Assembly (NCBI GenBank): GCA_025356075.1
Contig: JANXUT010000066.1
Location: 1-54,395 of the forward strand
Source: Pseudomonadota bacterium
GTDB taxonomy: Bacteria; Pseudomonadota; Gammaproteobacteria; Steroidobacterales; Steroidobacteraceae
Reading direction: 5' to 3'
DNA length: 54,395 bases
The position numbers were made by a program, and so were the translations under genes. The notes beneath the pieces are model-generated. The model had not been told where the DNA came from, ran no database searches, and was given only the letters and a program-made list of their open reading frames with translations. This document shows positions 24,816-32,706 of this stretch, piece by piece. Position 1 is the first letter of the stretch; each line of letters begins with the position of its first letter.

Positions 24816-26060
24816 CTACTCAATGCCGGCGAGTGCCAGCGTGATCAGGAAGGCGCGCTGGGTGCCAAGGTAGCTGTCGGTCGTATCGAAGCGCTCCTCG
24901 AGCGAGTGCATCCCGAGCCAGCGGCCCCCAGCGCCGATCGCGATCGCCTCGATGCCGAGGCTGACCGGGAAGCCCGCATCGGTGCTGCTCGAGGTCACGT
25001 GCGAGGCGAGGCCGAGCGCGGCGTCGGCGGCAAGCGCCGTTACGACAATCGGTGCACGCGGCGCCTGGCGGCCGACCGGGCGCACGCCGATGGATTCGAC
25101 GTCGACGTTGAGCTTCTGCTCGCTCGACCAGAACGCATTCTCCTCGGCGAGCGCGCTTGCGACCGCGCTGTGAAGCATCGCATCGAGGCGGCCGAGCTCG
25201 GCCGCGTCCTCGGAGCGAAGATCCACCTCCATCCAGGCGCTTGCCGCGATTGAATTGACCGACGTGCCACCCTCGACGCGTCCGACCGTGAAGGTCGTCC
25301 TCGGATGCTCCGGGACCTTGAAGCGGGCGATCTTGTCGATCGCGCGGCCGAGCGCGTGGATCGCGCTCGGCAAGCCGAATGCCCAGTAGCTGTGACCACC
25401 GGGCCCCTTGTACGTCACGCGATAGCGGTTGCTGCCGATCTCCTGGTTCACGAGGTCGTAGCCGTCCGCATCGACGCTGATGAAATGCGCGGGCCGGCTC
25501 TTGAGCTCAGTCGTAACCAGGTGGCGCACGCCGCGGAGGTTGCCGATGCCCTCCTCGCCGACGTCGGCGACGATGATCACGCTGCCGTGCGTGGTGACCG
25601 GCGTCCGCGCGAGCGTGCGCGCCACGGCGAGGATCACCGCAAGTCCACGGCAGTCATCGCCGATGCCAGGACCCTTCAGCACGGCGCCCGTCCGTCCGAC
25701 ATTCACGTCGGTGCCGGCCGGAAAGACCGTGTCGAGGTGCGCGGCGAGCACGAGCACCGGCCCGTGCCCCGAGCCTGCGTGCTCGCCGATTACGTTCCCG
25801 ATGGCATCGATGCGAACGTGATCGAGGCCCGCTGCGGCGAGGAGCTCCCGGTAGCGTTCGGCCCGCTTCGCCTCGCCGAAGGGCGGCGCGGGTATCTCGC
25901 AGAGCGCGATCTGCTCGCGAATCGTCTCCGGCTCCGCCAGCCGCAGCGCTTCGAGGGCGCTGCGAACCGCGGGCTTCGCCGCAAGTTCGGCGACCGGTTC
26001 GGCGCGCGCCACGGCCGCGAGAACGAGCACGCCGACGAGCAGCGCGACGGACTGGTTCAC
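24816..26060 (-). CDS. Exported M20-family metallopeptidase
   Basis: 414 residues from GTG at 26060, selected because it begins a signal peptide (VNQSVALLVGVLVLAAVARA). An ATG at 26180 would overlap the CorA-like gene. Zinc-site motifs of the M20 family are in order: LAAHLDTVFP (His, Asp), GPGIGDDCRG (bridging Asp), ADVGEEGIGN (catalytic and ligand Glu), SVDADG, and LGMHSLEERFDTTDSYLG with the last His. It probably trims peptides or acylated amino acids in the periplasm. The gene follows a CorA-like transporter and an exported amidohydrolase on the same strand, possibly one transcript. Confidence 0.9.
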   Translation of the reverse strand: MNQSVALLVGVLVLAAVARAEPVAELAAKPAVRSALEALRLAEPETIREQIALCEIPAPPFGEAKRAERYRELLAAAGLDHVRIDAIGNVIGEHAGSGHGPVLVLAAHLDTVFPAGTDVNVGRTGAVLKGPGIGDDCRGLAVILAVARTLARTPVTTHGSVIIVADVGEEGIGNLRGVRHLVTTELKSRPAHFISVDADGYDLVNQEIGSNRYRVTYKGPGGHSYWAFGLPSAIHALGRAIDKIARFKVPEHPRTTFTVGRVEGGTSVNSIAASAWMEVDLRSEDAAELGRLDAMLHSAVASALAEENAFWSSEQKLNVDVESIGVRPVGRQAPRAPIVVTALAADAALGLASHVTSSSTDAGFPVSLGIEAIAIGAGGRWLGMHSLEERFDTTDSYLGTQRAFLITLALAGIE

Positions 26061-26103
26061 CGCCGCCCGCCCCGCGCCGCCCGGTCGACGCCGCGGGTTC
26101 GGG

Positions 26104-27057
26104 CTACCACCAGCCGCGCCGCTTGAACCAGATGACCGGCACGAGCGTGCTGAGCGCGATAAGGCCGAGGCCGTAGGCATAGCCGAAGTGCCAGCTGAGC
26201 TCCGGCATGTAATGGAAGTTCATGCCGTACATGCTCGCGATCAGCGTCGGCGGAATGCCGATGACCGAGGCGATCGTCAGCACCTTGAAGATGTCGTTCT
26301 GCTCGATGCTGATGAAGCCGAGAATCGCATCGAGGAGGAACTGCGTCTTGCCGGCGAGGTGCGACTCGAAATCAACGAGCGAGCTCAAGTCCTGGCGCAC
26401 GGTCTTGAGGCGGACCTGGAGTTCCGGCTGGAGCCAGTCGGCGGCAAGCTCCGAGACGAAGCCCGTGATGCGCTGAAGTCCCAGCAGGCTCTCGCGGATC
26501 CGCGAGGAGTGATCGCCGGCGGTGCCGATCTCCGTCAGACACCCGCGCAGCGCCCGCGTCAGTCGCTTGCCGCGCTGTGGCGTCTGGCGCGGGCCGAACG
26601 CGCGCGCCGAGACGGACGCGAGCTCGCTGTCCAGCTTCTCGAGCATGTCCGCCCCGTAGTCGACCATTGCCTCGATCAGCGACGCGAAGACGCCGGCGGA
26701 ATCGGCGTGCGGACTCGTCTTCAGAAGCTCCCGCACGTGCGTGAATGCCACGAGCTCCGAGTAGCGCACCGTGATCAGCGTCTGCGGCGAGAGCACGAAG
26801 CCGAGCGGCACCGGCGAGAAGCTCACCGGGTCATCGGCGCTCGCGAGCGGCATGCTGAGATAGAGCACCTTGCCGTCGGCGCGCACGCGGCTCGAGGCCT
26901 CGATCTCCTGCAGCGATGCGCGCGAGGGCACCTGGATGCCGCATTCGGCGGCGACGTGGGCGGTTTCCTCCGGCGTCGGGTCGAGGAGGTCGAACCAGAC
27001 GCGCCGGGCGCTTTGCGGCCCACGGCCGCTGGCGGCGGTGCTGTAGGTATTCAGCAT
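26104..27057 (-). CDS. CorA-like divalent cation transporter
   Basis: 317 residues from the ATG at 27057. The N-terminal cytoplasmic domain reads VWFDLLDPTPEETAHVAAEC and EIEASSRVRADGKVLYLSMP. A long helix follows, then two C-terminal membrane segments (VLTIASVIGIPPTLIASMYG and YGLGLIALSTLVPVIWF). The pore signature is YGMNFHYMPEL, containing the diagnostic G-M-N. The basic tail KRRGWW fits CorA topology. It carries Mg2+, Co2+ or Ni2+ across the inner membrane. It lies 25 bases after the amidohydrolase gene and 43 before the M20 gene; both neighbours are likely metalloenzymes. Confidence 0.93.
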   Translation of the reverse strand: MLNTYSTAASGRGPQSARRVWFDLLDPTPEETAHVAAECGIQVPSRASLQEIEASSRVRADGKVLYLSMPLASADDPVSFSPVPLGFVLSPQTLITVRYSELVAFTHVRELLKTSPHADSAGVFASLIEAMVDYGADMLEKLDSELASVSARAFGPRQTPQRGKRLTRALRGCLTEIGTAGDHSSRIRESLLGLQRITGFVSELAADWLQPELQVRLKTVRQDLSSLVDFESHLAGKTQFLLDAILGFISIEQNDIFKVLTIASVIGIPPTLIASMYGMNFHYMPELSWHFGYAYGLGLIALSTLVPVIWFKRRGWW

Positions 27058-27082
27058 GGAGTCTTGGCGGGCTCGTGTGCCG

Positions 27083-28789
27083 TCACGCGCGCAGGTACGC
27101 GGTCTTGCCGCCGACGACCGTGCGCATGATGCGGATGTCCTTGAGCTTGTCGGGGTCGACCACATGCGGGTCCTGCTCAAGCACGACGAAGTCCGCGAAC
27201 TTGCCGGCGCTGATGGAGCCCTTCGCGTTCTCCTCGTAGGAGGCGTACGCGCCGTTGATCGTGCCGATCTTGAGGGCCTGGTCGATCGTGACGCGCTGCT
27301 CGGCACCCCACACCCTGCCTGCGTAGTCCTTGCGCGTCACGAGGCTTTGCATCGCCATCATCGGCTCGAACGGGCCCGGCGTGTAGTCAGAAGCGCCCGG
27401 CACGCGGATGCCTGCGTCGAGGAACGAGCGGTGCGCGAACATCCAGCGCATCTTCTCCTCGCCGTAGGCCTTCCACTTTTCGCCGTGGTAGTAGGCGTAC
27501 GTCCAGAACGGCGTCGGGATCGAGCCGGTCGCCTTGATGCGGCGGATGAGGTCAGGATTGACGAGCGAGCAGTGCTCGATCCGGTGCCGCCGGTCGGGAT
27601 GCGGCCACTCCTTCAGCACGCGCTCGTATGCGTTCAGCACCATGTCGATCGTCACGTCGCCGTTCGCGTGGATGCCGACCTGCCAGTTGTGGCGGTGCGC
27701 GTCCTCGACCGCCTCGTGGAGCTGCTTCTGGTCCATCGTCGAGATGCCGTAGTCGTTCGGCTTGCCGACATACGGCGTGCTCATGCGCATCGTCCGCTCG
27801 GAGGCTGAGCCGTCCGCCACGAACTTGACGGGACCGATCCGCACGAAGTCGTTGCCGAGTCCGGTGTGCACGCCGGCGTCGCGCAGGTTCTGGAACGCCC
27901 CGCGGCGGTCGTAGCCGACCGCGAGGATGTAGGCACGGTGCAGGAGCTCGCCGCCGGCGTACGCGTCCTGATAGGAGCGGATCTTGTCGGCGTCGGCCGA
28001 GGCATCGTGCACGGTCGTCAGCCCCGCCTCCGTCAGCCGCTTCGACATGAACGCGGTCGCGGCCCGGCCGCGTTCCTGCAGCTGCGCGCCGCTGAACGTC
28101 TCGTAGCCGCCGACGTTGTCGAACACCTTGCGGGCGAGCTCGGCGACCTGCCCCTGCAGCTCGCCGCTCTCGTCCTTGAAATAGCGGCCATCCGAAGGAT
28201 CGGGCGTATTGCGGGTAATGCCGGCGAGCTCGAAGGCCTTGCTGTTGAACCAGCTCGTGTGGCCGCCGCGGTGGTCGACTCGCACCGGATGGTCCGTGCT
28301 CACCGCATCGAGATCCTTGCGGGTGAGCGCCCGCCCGTCGGTGAGCTTGGTGTCGTCGAACTTGAAACCGCGGACCCAGTAGCCAGGCTTGCTGTCGGCG
28401 GCACGCTTCCTTAGCGCCCGCTGGATCTCGGCGATGCTGCGCAGGTCCACGTTGACGTCGTAGAGTTCCTCCGGCTCGCCCGGATGGCAATGCGCGTCGA
28501 TGAACCCGGGGGTAACCGTTTGCTTCCCGGCATCGATGACTGTGGTGTTGCGCGTTGCGAGCGACTTCATGTCGGCGCTCGTGCCGATCGCGACGAAGCG
28601 GCCGTCCTTCACGGCGAAGGCTTCGGCGTGCGGTGTCGCCTCATCCATCGTGAGCACGTTGGCGTTGACGAGGACCAGGTCCGGCGACAGCCGCGTGCCC
28701 GGCGACGGGGGTGCTGCGAGGGCACCGAACGCAGGCGCGGCGAACATTGCGCCGAGACCCAGGCACTCACGGCGACTCATCTTGGACAT
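27083..28789 (-). CDS. Exported amidohydrolase family 3 (YtcJ-like) metal-dependent hydrolase
   Basis: 568 residues. The N-terminus MSKMSRRECLGLGAMFAAPA carries a twin-arginine-like SRRECLGLG followed by a hydrophobic stretch, suggesting Tat export of a folded metalloprotein. The hydrolase shows VTPGFIDAHCHPGEPEELYD, where many relatives have HxH and here it is HCH, then VGIHANGDVTIDMVLN with the later His, HRIEHCSLVNPDL, and VPGASDYTPGPFEPMM with the terminal Asp. Family members hydrolyse amide bonds in small molecules; this substrate is unknown. The ATG has GAGG five bases upstream after a 7-base A run. Confidence 0.92.
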   Translation of the reverse strand: MSKMSRRECLGLGAMFAAPAFGALAAPPSPGTRLSPDLVLVNANVLTMDEATPHAEAFAVKDGRFVAIGTSADMKSLATRNTTVIDAGKQTVTPGFIDAHCHPGEPEELYDVNVDLRSIAEIQRALRKRAADSKPGYWVRGFKFDDTKLTDGRALTRKDLDAVSTDHPVRVDHRGGHTSWFNSKAFELAGITRNTPDPSDGRYFKDESGELQGQVAELARKVFDNVGGYETFSGAQLQERGRAATAFMSKRLTEAGLTTVHDASADADKIRSYQDAYAGGELLHRAYILAVGYDRRGAFQNLRDAGVHTGLGNDFVRIGPVKFVADGSASERTMRMSTPYVGKPNDYGISTMDQKQLHEAVEDAHRHNWQVGIHANGDVTIDMVLNAYERVLKEWPHPDRRHRIEHCSLVNPDLIRRIKATGSIPTPFWTYAYYHGEKWKAYGEEKMRWMFAHRSFLDAGIRVPGASDYTPGPFEPMMAMQSLVTRKDYAGRVWGAEQRVTIDQALKIGTINGAYASYEENAKGSISAGKFADFVVLEQDPHVVDPDKLKDIRIMRTVVGGKTAYLRA

Positions 28790-28992
28790 GGCAGCCTCTT
28801 TTTTTGTGTGGCAGCGCGAGCGATCGTCCTCGGCAGTATCGCCGATTCACCGCGCTGGCGCGCATCGGCGGATACGGGACGGCTCCCGGTCGACGCTACC
28901 GGTACGACCGTCCGGTCGTTGCGGAACCCGCCGGATATCGGCGGCGGGCGGCCGGTCGACGGCAGCCGCGCGGCGGCGGCGCTAGGCGCCCG

Positions 28993-29244
28993 TCACTGCT
29001 TCTCGACGACGACCCGTCCCTGGCCGTTCACGAACACGTGGTAGCGATTTCCGTCCTTGCAGGTGGCGAGGTAATCGCTGTCGCCGTTGTGCTTGACGTT
29101 GACCACCTGGTCGCACGGCATCCCCTGCAGTGCGATCGTCGCCTTGAGGTCCTGCCCCGTGGAGACGTCGTCGGCCGCAATCACGGGTGCGCTACCGACC
29201 GCCGCGGCGGCCACCAAGACCCAACCGAACATTCGCTGGCGCAT
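28993..29244 (-). CDS. Small exported protein, function unknown
   Basis: 83 residues from the ATG at 29244, which is preceded by AGGAG at good spacing. A signal peptide (MRQRMFGWVLVAAAAVGSA) precedes a mature part of about 60 residues with two cysteines (GMPCDQVV and YLATCKDGN) that could form a disulfide. The rest, YHVFVNGQGRVVVEKQ, resembles a PepSY-like strand pattern, but I do not recognise a family. It lies 20 bases downstream of a lipoprotein gene and is likely co-expressed. Confidence 0.75.
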   Translation of the reverse strand: MRQRMFGWVLVAAAAVGSAPVIAADDVSTGQDLKATIALQGMPCDQVVNVKHNGDSDYLATCKDGNRYHVFVNGQGRVVVEKQ

Positions 29245-29264
29245 AAGCTCTCCTGCCTGGCACG

Positions 29265-29867
29265 TCATATCTTCGCAAACTCTCGCGGGTCCGCGAGAAT
29301 TCCCCAGATCGCCTCGCGCGAGGTTGTGATCGCCTGCGCGAGCGTCGGGTCGTCATCTTGCAGGAGCGACAGCACCTTCATGAGCAACAGGTCGTAGCGC
29401 TGGCGTAGCTCGGCGAGGGTCGGTATCGAGGCCCCCTTGTGCTTCGCGCGGAACTGCTCGAGTAGTGCATCGACCTGATTCTTGAGGGAAAGTTTGGTGA
29501 AGACGCCGATGGCGTGCGTATCGCGCAGCCGCTGCTCGAGCGAGCCGAGATCGAGTGGCGGCGGCCCTGGCTTCGCGGCTGGCGGCGCTGCCGCGGCTGG
29601 AGCGGCTGGCAGCAGGGCGGCACTACCGGTGGGCGCCGGGCGCGGTGCGACTGTCGGTGAAGGTGCGGGCACCTTCGCGGGCGACGGCGCGGCCGCGCGG
29701 GGCCCTGGGGCCGGGAGTGCCGTCGCAGCGGCGGACTGCGGTGCGGCGGCGGGCGCCACCGGTGTCGAGTTCGGAGGCGGCGTCGCGGCCGGTGCCGGCG
29801 CGCGCGCCGTCGTGCAGCCGCCGATCACTGCCAGCATCACGATCGCGGGTATGCGCACTCGTTGCAT
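29265..29867 (-). CDS. Lipoprotein with Pro/Ala-rich linker and C-terminal helical domain
   Basis: 200 residues from the ATG at 29867, which has GGAGG five bases upstream. MQRVRIPAIVMLAVIGGC ends in a lipobox. A linker of about 90 residues rich in Pro and Ala follows, then a charged helical C-terminus of about 95 residues beginning LDLGSLEQRLRDTHAIGVFT. The long linker could carry the helical domain away from the membrane through the periplasm. No known family recognised. Confidence 0.8.
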   Translation of the reverse strand: MQRVRIPAIVMLAVIGGCTTARAPAPAATPPPNSTPVAPAAAPQSAAATALPAPGPRAAAPSPAKVPAPSPTVAPRPAPTGSAALLPAAPAAAAPPAAKPGPPPLDLGSLEQRLRDTHAIGVFTKLSLKNQVDALLEQFRAKHKGASIPTLAELRQRYDLLLMKVLSLLQDDDPTLAQAITTSREAIWGILADPREFAKI

Positions 29868-29950
29868 CAGCGCCTCCGGCGTCACCTTACTCGGTCGCAC
29901 CGCGGACCTACACTTCGCGAGGCACAGTCTGACAGGATTCTGACGCAGAG

Positions 29951-30979
29951 TCAGCCTGTGCGCACCGGGGCAGCGTGCACATCGTTGACCGGATTTCTCG
30001 CGGGTGCATCGGCCGGCGCGCTGTCCCGAAATGCAACGCCCGGTCGTACCGTCTCATCGACCTCGAGCCGGAACACGTCCGGGCGGCTGTAGTGGCCGAC
30101 CGGATCGAAGTCCATGCGCGAGCGGGCGATATCCGCAAGGTCGATGTCGGCCGTGAGGATGCACTCGCCCTCAAAGTTGGGACCCGCGAGCACCTGCCCA
30201 AGGGGACCTACGATGCAGCTGCCGCCGCGGGACAAAACGGTCTGTGGCTCGTTGCCGAATTCACTCGCGTAGTCGCCCGGGTAGTCCTTGCGGCGCGAGA
30301 ACTGGTTGCACGAGAGCACGAAGCACCGCCCCTCCTGCGCAATGTGGCGCACGGTGGCTTGCCACGTGTCGCGGCCGTCGGCTGTCGGCGCGCAGTAGAT
30401 CTCGATGCCCTTTGCGTACATCGCCGTGCGCAAGAGCGGCATGTAGTTTTCCCAGCAGATCACCGCGCCCAGGCGCCCGAGTTCCGTCGGGAAGACGGGC
30501 AGCGTCGAGCCGTCGCCGCAGCCCCAGATCAGCCGCTCACTCGCGGTCGGCATCAGCTTGCGGTGCTTGCCAAGCAGCTCCCCGTCGGGCGAGAAGAAGA
30601 GCACGGTGCAGTAAAGGGTGCTGCGCTCGCGCTCGATCACGCCGATGACGAGGTGCATGCGGTTATCGCGCGCGACGCCGGCGAGCACCGCCGTTTCAGG
30701 TCCCGGGACTTCGATGGCGCTCGCGAAGCAGCGTCGGAATTCCTCGCGCCCCTCGGGCGTGCGCGAGCCGATGACCGCGCCGAAGCTGAGTCCACGCGGG
30801 TAGCCGGCGACGAACGCTTCCGGGAATAGCCCGAGCCGCACGCCCCGCGCGCGGCAGTCGGCGGCGAGGTCGCGGACCTTCCCGAGCGTGGCGGCGATGT
30901 CGAAGGCGACGGAGGCCGCCTGGATCACGCCGACGCGGTGCGTGGCTCCCGCTTGAGAACCGTTCGAGTGGGTTGCCAT
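29951..30979 (-). CDS. Nitrilase-type carbon-nitrogen hydrolase
   Basis: 342 residues from the ATG at 30979, the length of true nitrilases. The catalytic triad is visible: Glu54 in [15 protein letters not shown], Lys141 in GKHRKLMPT, and Cys175 in [30 protein letters not shown] and [12 protein letters not shown] are also typical of plant- and bacterial-type nitrilases. It would convert a nitrile to the acid plus ammonia, or form an amide. The gene follows a Rieske oxygenase after 138 bases on the same strand. Substrate unknown; the order of motifs makes an amidase of another branch less likely. Confidence 0.93.
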   Translation of the reverse strand: MATHSNGSQAGATHRVGVIQAASVAFDIAATLGKVRDLAADCRARGVRLGLFPEAFVAGYPRGLSFGAVIGSRTPEGREEFRRCFASAIEVPGPETAVLAGVARDNRMHLVIGVIERERSTLYCTVLFFSPDGELLGKHRKLMPTASERLIWGCGDGSTLPVFPTELGRLGAVICWENYMPLLRTAMYAKGIEIYCAPTADGRDTWQATVRHIAQEGRCFVLSCNQFSRRKDYPGDYASEFGNEPQTVLSRGGSCIVGPLGQVLAGPNFEGECILTADIDLADIARSRMDFDPVGHYSRPDVFRLEVDETVRPGVAFRDSAPADAPARNPVNDVHAAPVRTG

Positions 30980-31117
30980 CGCCTGAATCCCCTGCCGGGG
31001 CCGCACGCGCGCGGCCGTCCCGACTATAGGGCCGCCGCGCCCGGGCCGATAGCCGGTCACCCGTCGCGACGCCCCCCTGCGACGGCCGCACCAGAAAGGG
31101 TCGCGTTGAGCCGCTAA

Positions 31118-32359
31118 TTAATTGCCGGCGAGCTCGCGCAGGTACCAGTCGACGAAGCGACGGGCGTAAGGCTCCTGCGAGGAGTACGGGCCCGGCTCGA
31201 AAAAGCGCGAATTGATGCCCGCCTGGTTGTGCTCGACGATGCGCTTGTCCTCGATGCTCGTGGTCTTCCAGAGCCACGTCAGCTGGGCCACGTCATAGTC
31301 GGTGCCTTCGACGGCATCCTCGTGCACGAGCCAGATGACTTCCATTTCCGTGTGCAGCACCGACCGCGGGATGAATCGATAGATCACGCCGTGGTCGGCG
31401 TAGGCGAGGAAGTCGCTGATGGGACCGATGTCGAAGTAGGTCGAATTGCCGTCGTGCCCGCCAAACGCGCCCATCAGGCGCGCGATCCGTCGTCCGTCCC
31501 GGGTCGCGCTGTCGACGCCCTCGTTGAGCGCGCTACGGAAGACCGACACCGACTCGCCGCCCGGCCGGGAGCTCTCGCCGTATTCATCGACATCGGCGAT
31601 GACGATGCCGAGCGCATCGGCGCGCCGGCGACCTTCGCGCTCGATAGCCTCACTCTGTGCCGCGGGCCGCGCGTACACGTGGCGCTTGGAGAACTCGGGG
31701 TGCGCGGGCTGGCAGTGGTAGCACTCCATGTAGTTCTCTATCGCGAGCTTCCAGTTCGCGTTGATCGAGTAGGTCTCGCTGTGGGCCACCTTCGCCTTGG
31801 CCCAGCCGTGAACGCCGGCGCTGCCGGTGAGTGCCGCCTCCGCGGAGGCGAAATCGAGTGGCTCGCGCGCGAAGGTCGTGAAGATGAGGCCCTCGACTAC
31901 GCGCACCGGCAGCGATCGGAGGCCGAAGTCGCTCCTGTCAAAGGGCTCGGGCATCTCCCGCGCTACGAGCAGCCGGCCGTCGAGGCCGTATGTCCAGGCG
32001 TGGTACGGACAGGTCAGGCGGCCGGCGGTGGCCCGGCCAGAGGCCGTCGTGCAGACCCGCGAGCCGCGGTGGCGGCAGACATTGAGGAGCGCACGGATTT
32101 CCGCGGGCGCGGAGCGCACGATGATGATCGATTCCGCGCCGAGGTCGACGACGCGAAAATCACCCGTACGTGGCACCGAGCTTGCGTGCGCGGCGAGGAA
32201 CCAGTGTTTCAGCAGCATCCGGTCGAGGTCGCGCTCGAAGATGCCGGCGTCGGTGTAGAAGGCACGATCGAGCGCGTGGCCGGGTCGATGGCGGGCGATC
32301 CGCCGCGCGAGGTCCGCGGATTGATCCGGCGGCACGGATTCGGTTCGATCGCCGGCCAT
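31118..32359 (-). CDS. Rieske non-heme iron oxygenase, alpha subunit
   Basis: 413 residues. The Rieske [2Fe-2S] site is CRHRGSRV with Cys95 and His97, then CPYHAW with Cys117 and His120. The mononuclear iron domain has NWKLAIENYMECYHCQPAHP, whose two His ligands and ENYMECYHC signature place it with glycine betaine and carnitine oxygenases rather than ring-hydroxylating dioxygenases. It needs a separate reductase, and none is encoded nearby. Possible substrates are quaternary amines or similar N-methyl compounds. The nitrilase gene follows on the same strand and may act on the same nitrogen compound. Confidence 0.93.
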   Translation of the reverse strand: MAGDRTESVPPDQSADLARRIARHRPGHALDRAFYTDAGIFERDLDRMLLKHWFLAAHASSVPRTGDFRVVDLGAESIIIVRSAPAEIRALLNVCRHRGSRVCTTASGRATAGRLTCPYHAWTYGLDGRLLVAREMPEPFDRSDFGLRSLPVRVVEGLIFTTFAREPLDFASAEAALTGSAGVHGWAKAKVAHSETYSINANWKLAIENYMECYHCQPAHPEFSKRHVYARPAAQSEAIEREGRRRADALGIVIADVDEYGESSRPGGESVSVFRSALNEGVDSATRDGRRIARLMGAFGGHDGNSTYFDIGPISDFLAYADHGVIYRFIPRSVLHTEMEVIWLVHEDAVEGTDYDVAQLTWLWKTTSIEDKRIVEHNQAGINSRFFEPGPYSSQEPYARRFVDWYLRELAGN

Positions 32360-32706
32360 TGCGCACTCCGTCCTGCCCCAAGTCGGCCGGCACTATAGCG
32401 TCGCGGCAAGGCCGCGGTCGACTTGGGGCGTTCTCCCGCGTCGGCGAGGCCGCCGTTCGGTCACCGTCCGTCGCGTGATCCCCATCACGGTTCCGCGTGT
32501 CTTCATGTTGGGCCGGTGCGCGCTGGCGCGTGAATGCGTGGGTTCAGCGTGTCGGTCGAGCGCCGATGGCTCCGAAACAAGCGAGTGATTCACGGTATTG
32601 CCCGTCGAGGGCCGGGCGCGACCGGGCGGCGACTCAAAAGCCGGTGCGCTTCTCACATAAAGTTTATGACATAGCTTCGCGCGGGCCGTGACAGCGCTGC
32701 GATAAG
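32360..32706. other. Divergent intergenic region, no gene seen
   Basis: 347 bases between the Rieske gene (minus) and the sensor cyclase (plus). Short frames here lack codon logic or a ribosome binding site. The only clear structure is the AT-rich palindrome at 32656-32668 near the right end. Confidence 0.4.
32656..32668. promoter_or_regulatory. AT-rich palindrome upstream of the sensor cyclase gene
   Basis: CATAAAGTTTATG is a perfect inverted repeat (arms CATAAA and TTTATG around one G), 39 bases before the GTG at 32707. It could be an operator or overlap the -10 of this gene. Confidence 0.4.

Noticed and set aside
28795-28810. T-run after the small exported gene as terminator
   Set aside because: No stem precedes it, and on the coding strand it is an A-run leading into the amidohydrolase ribosome binding site.
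31040-31055. GCCGATAG resembling a second FliA -10 upstream of the nitrilase gene
   Set aside because: No TAAAG element at the right spacing and the orientation does not lead to a gene.
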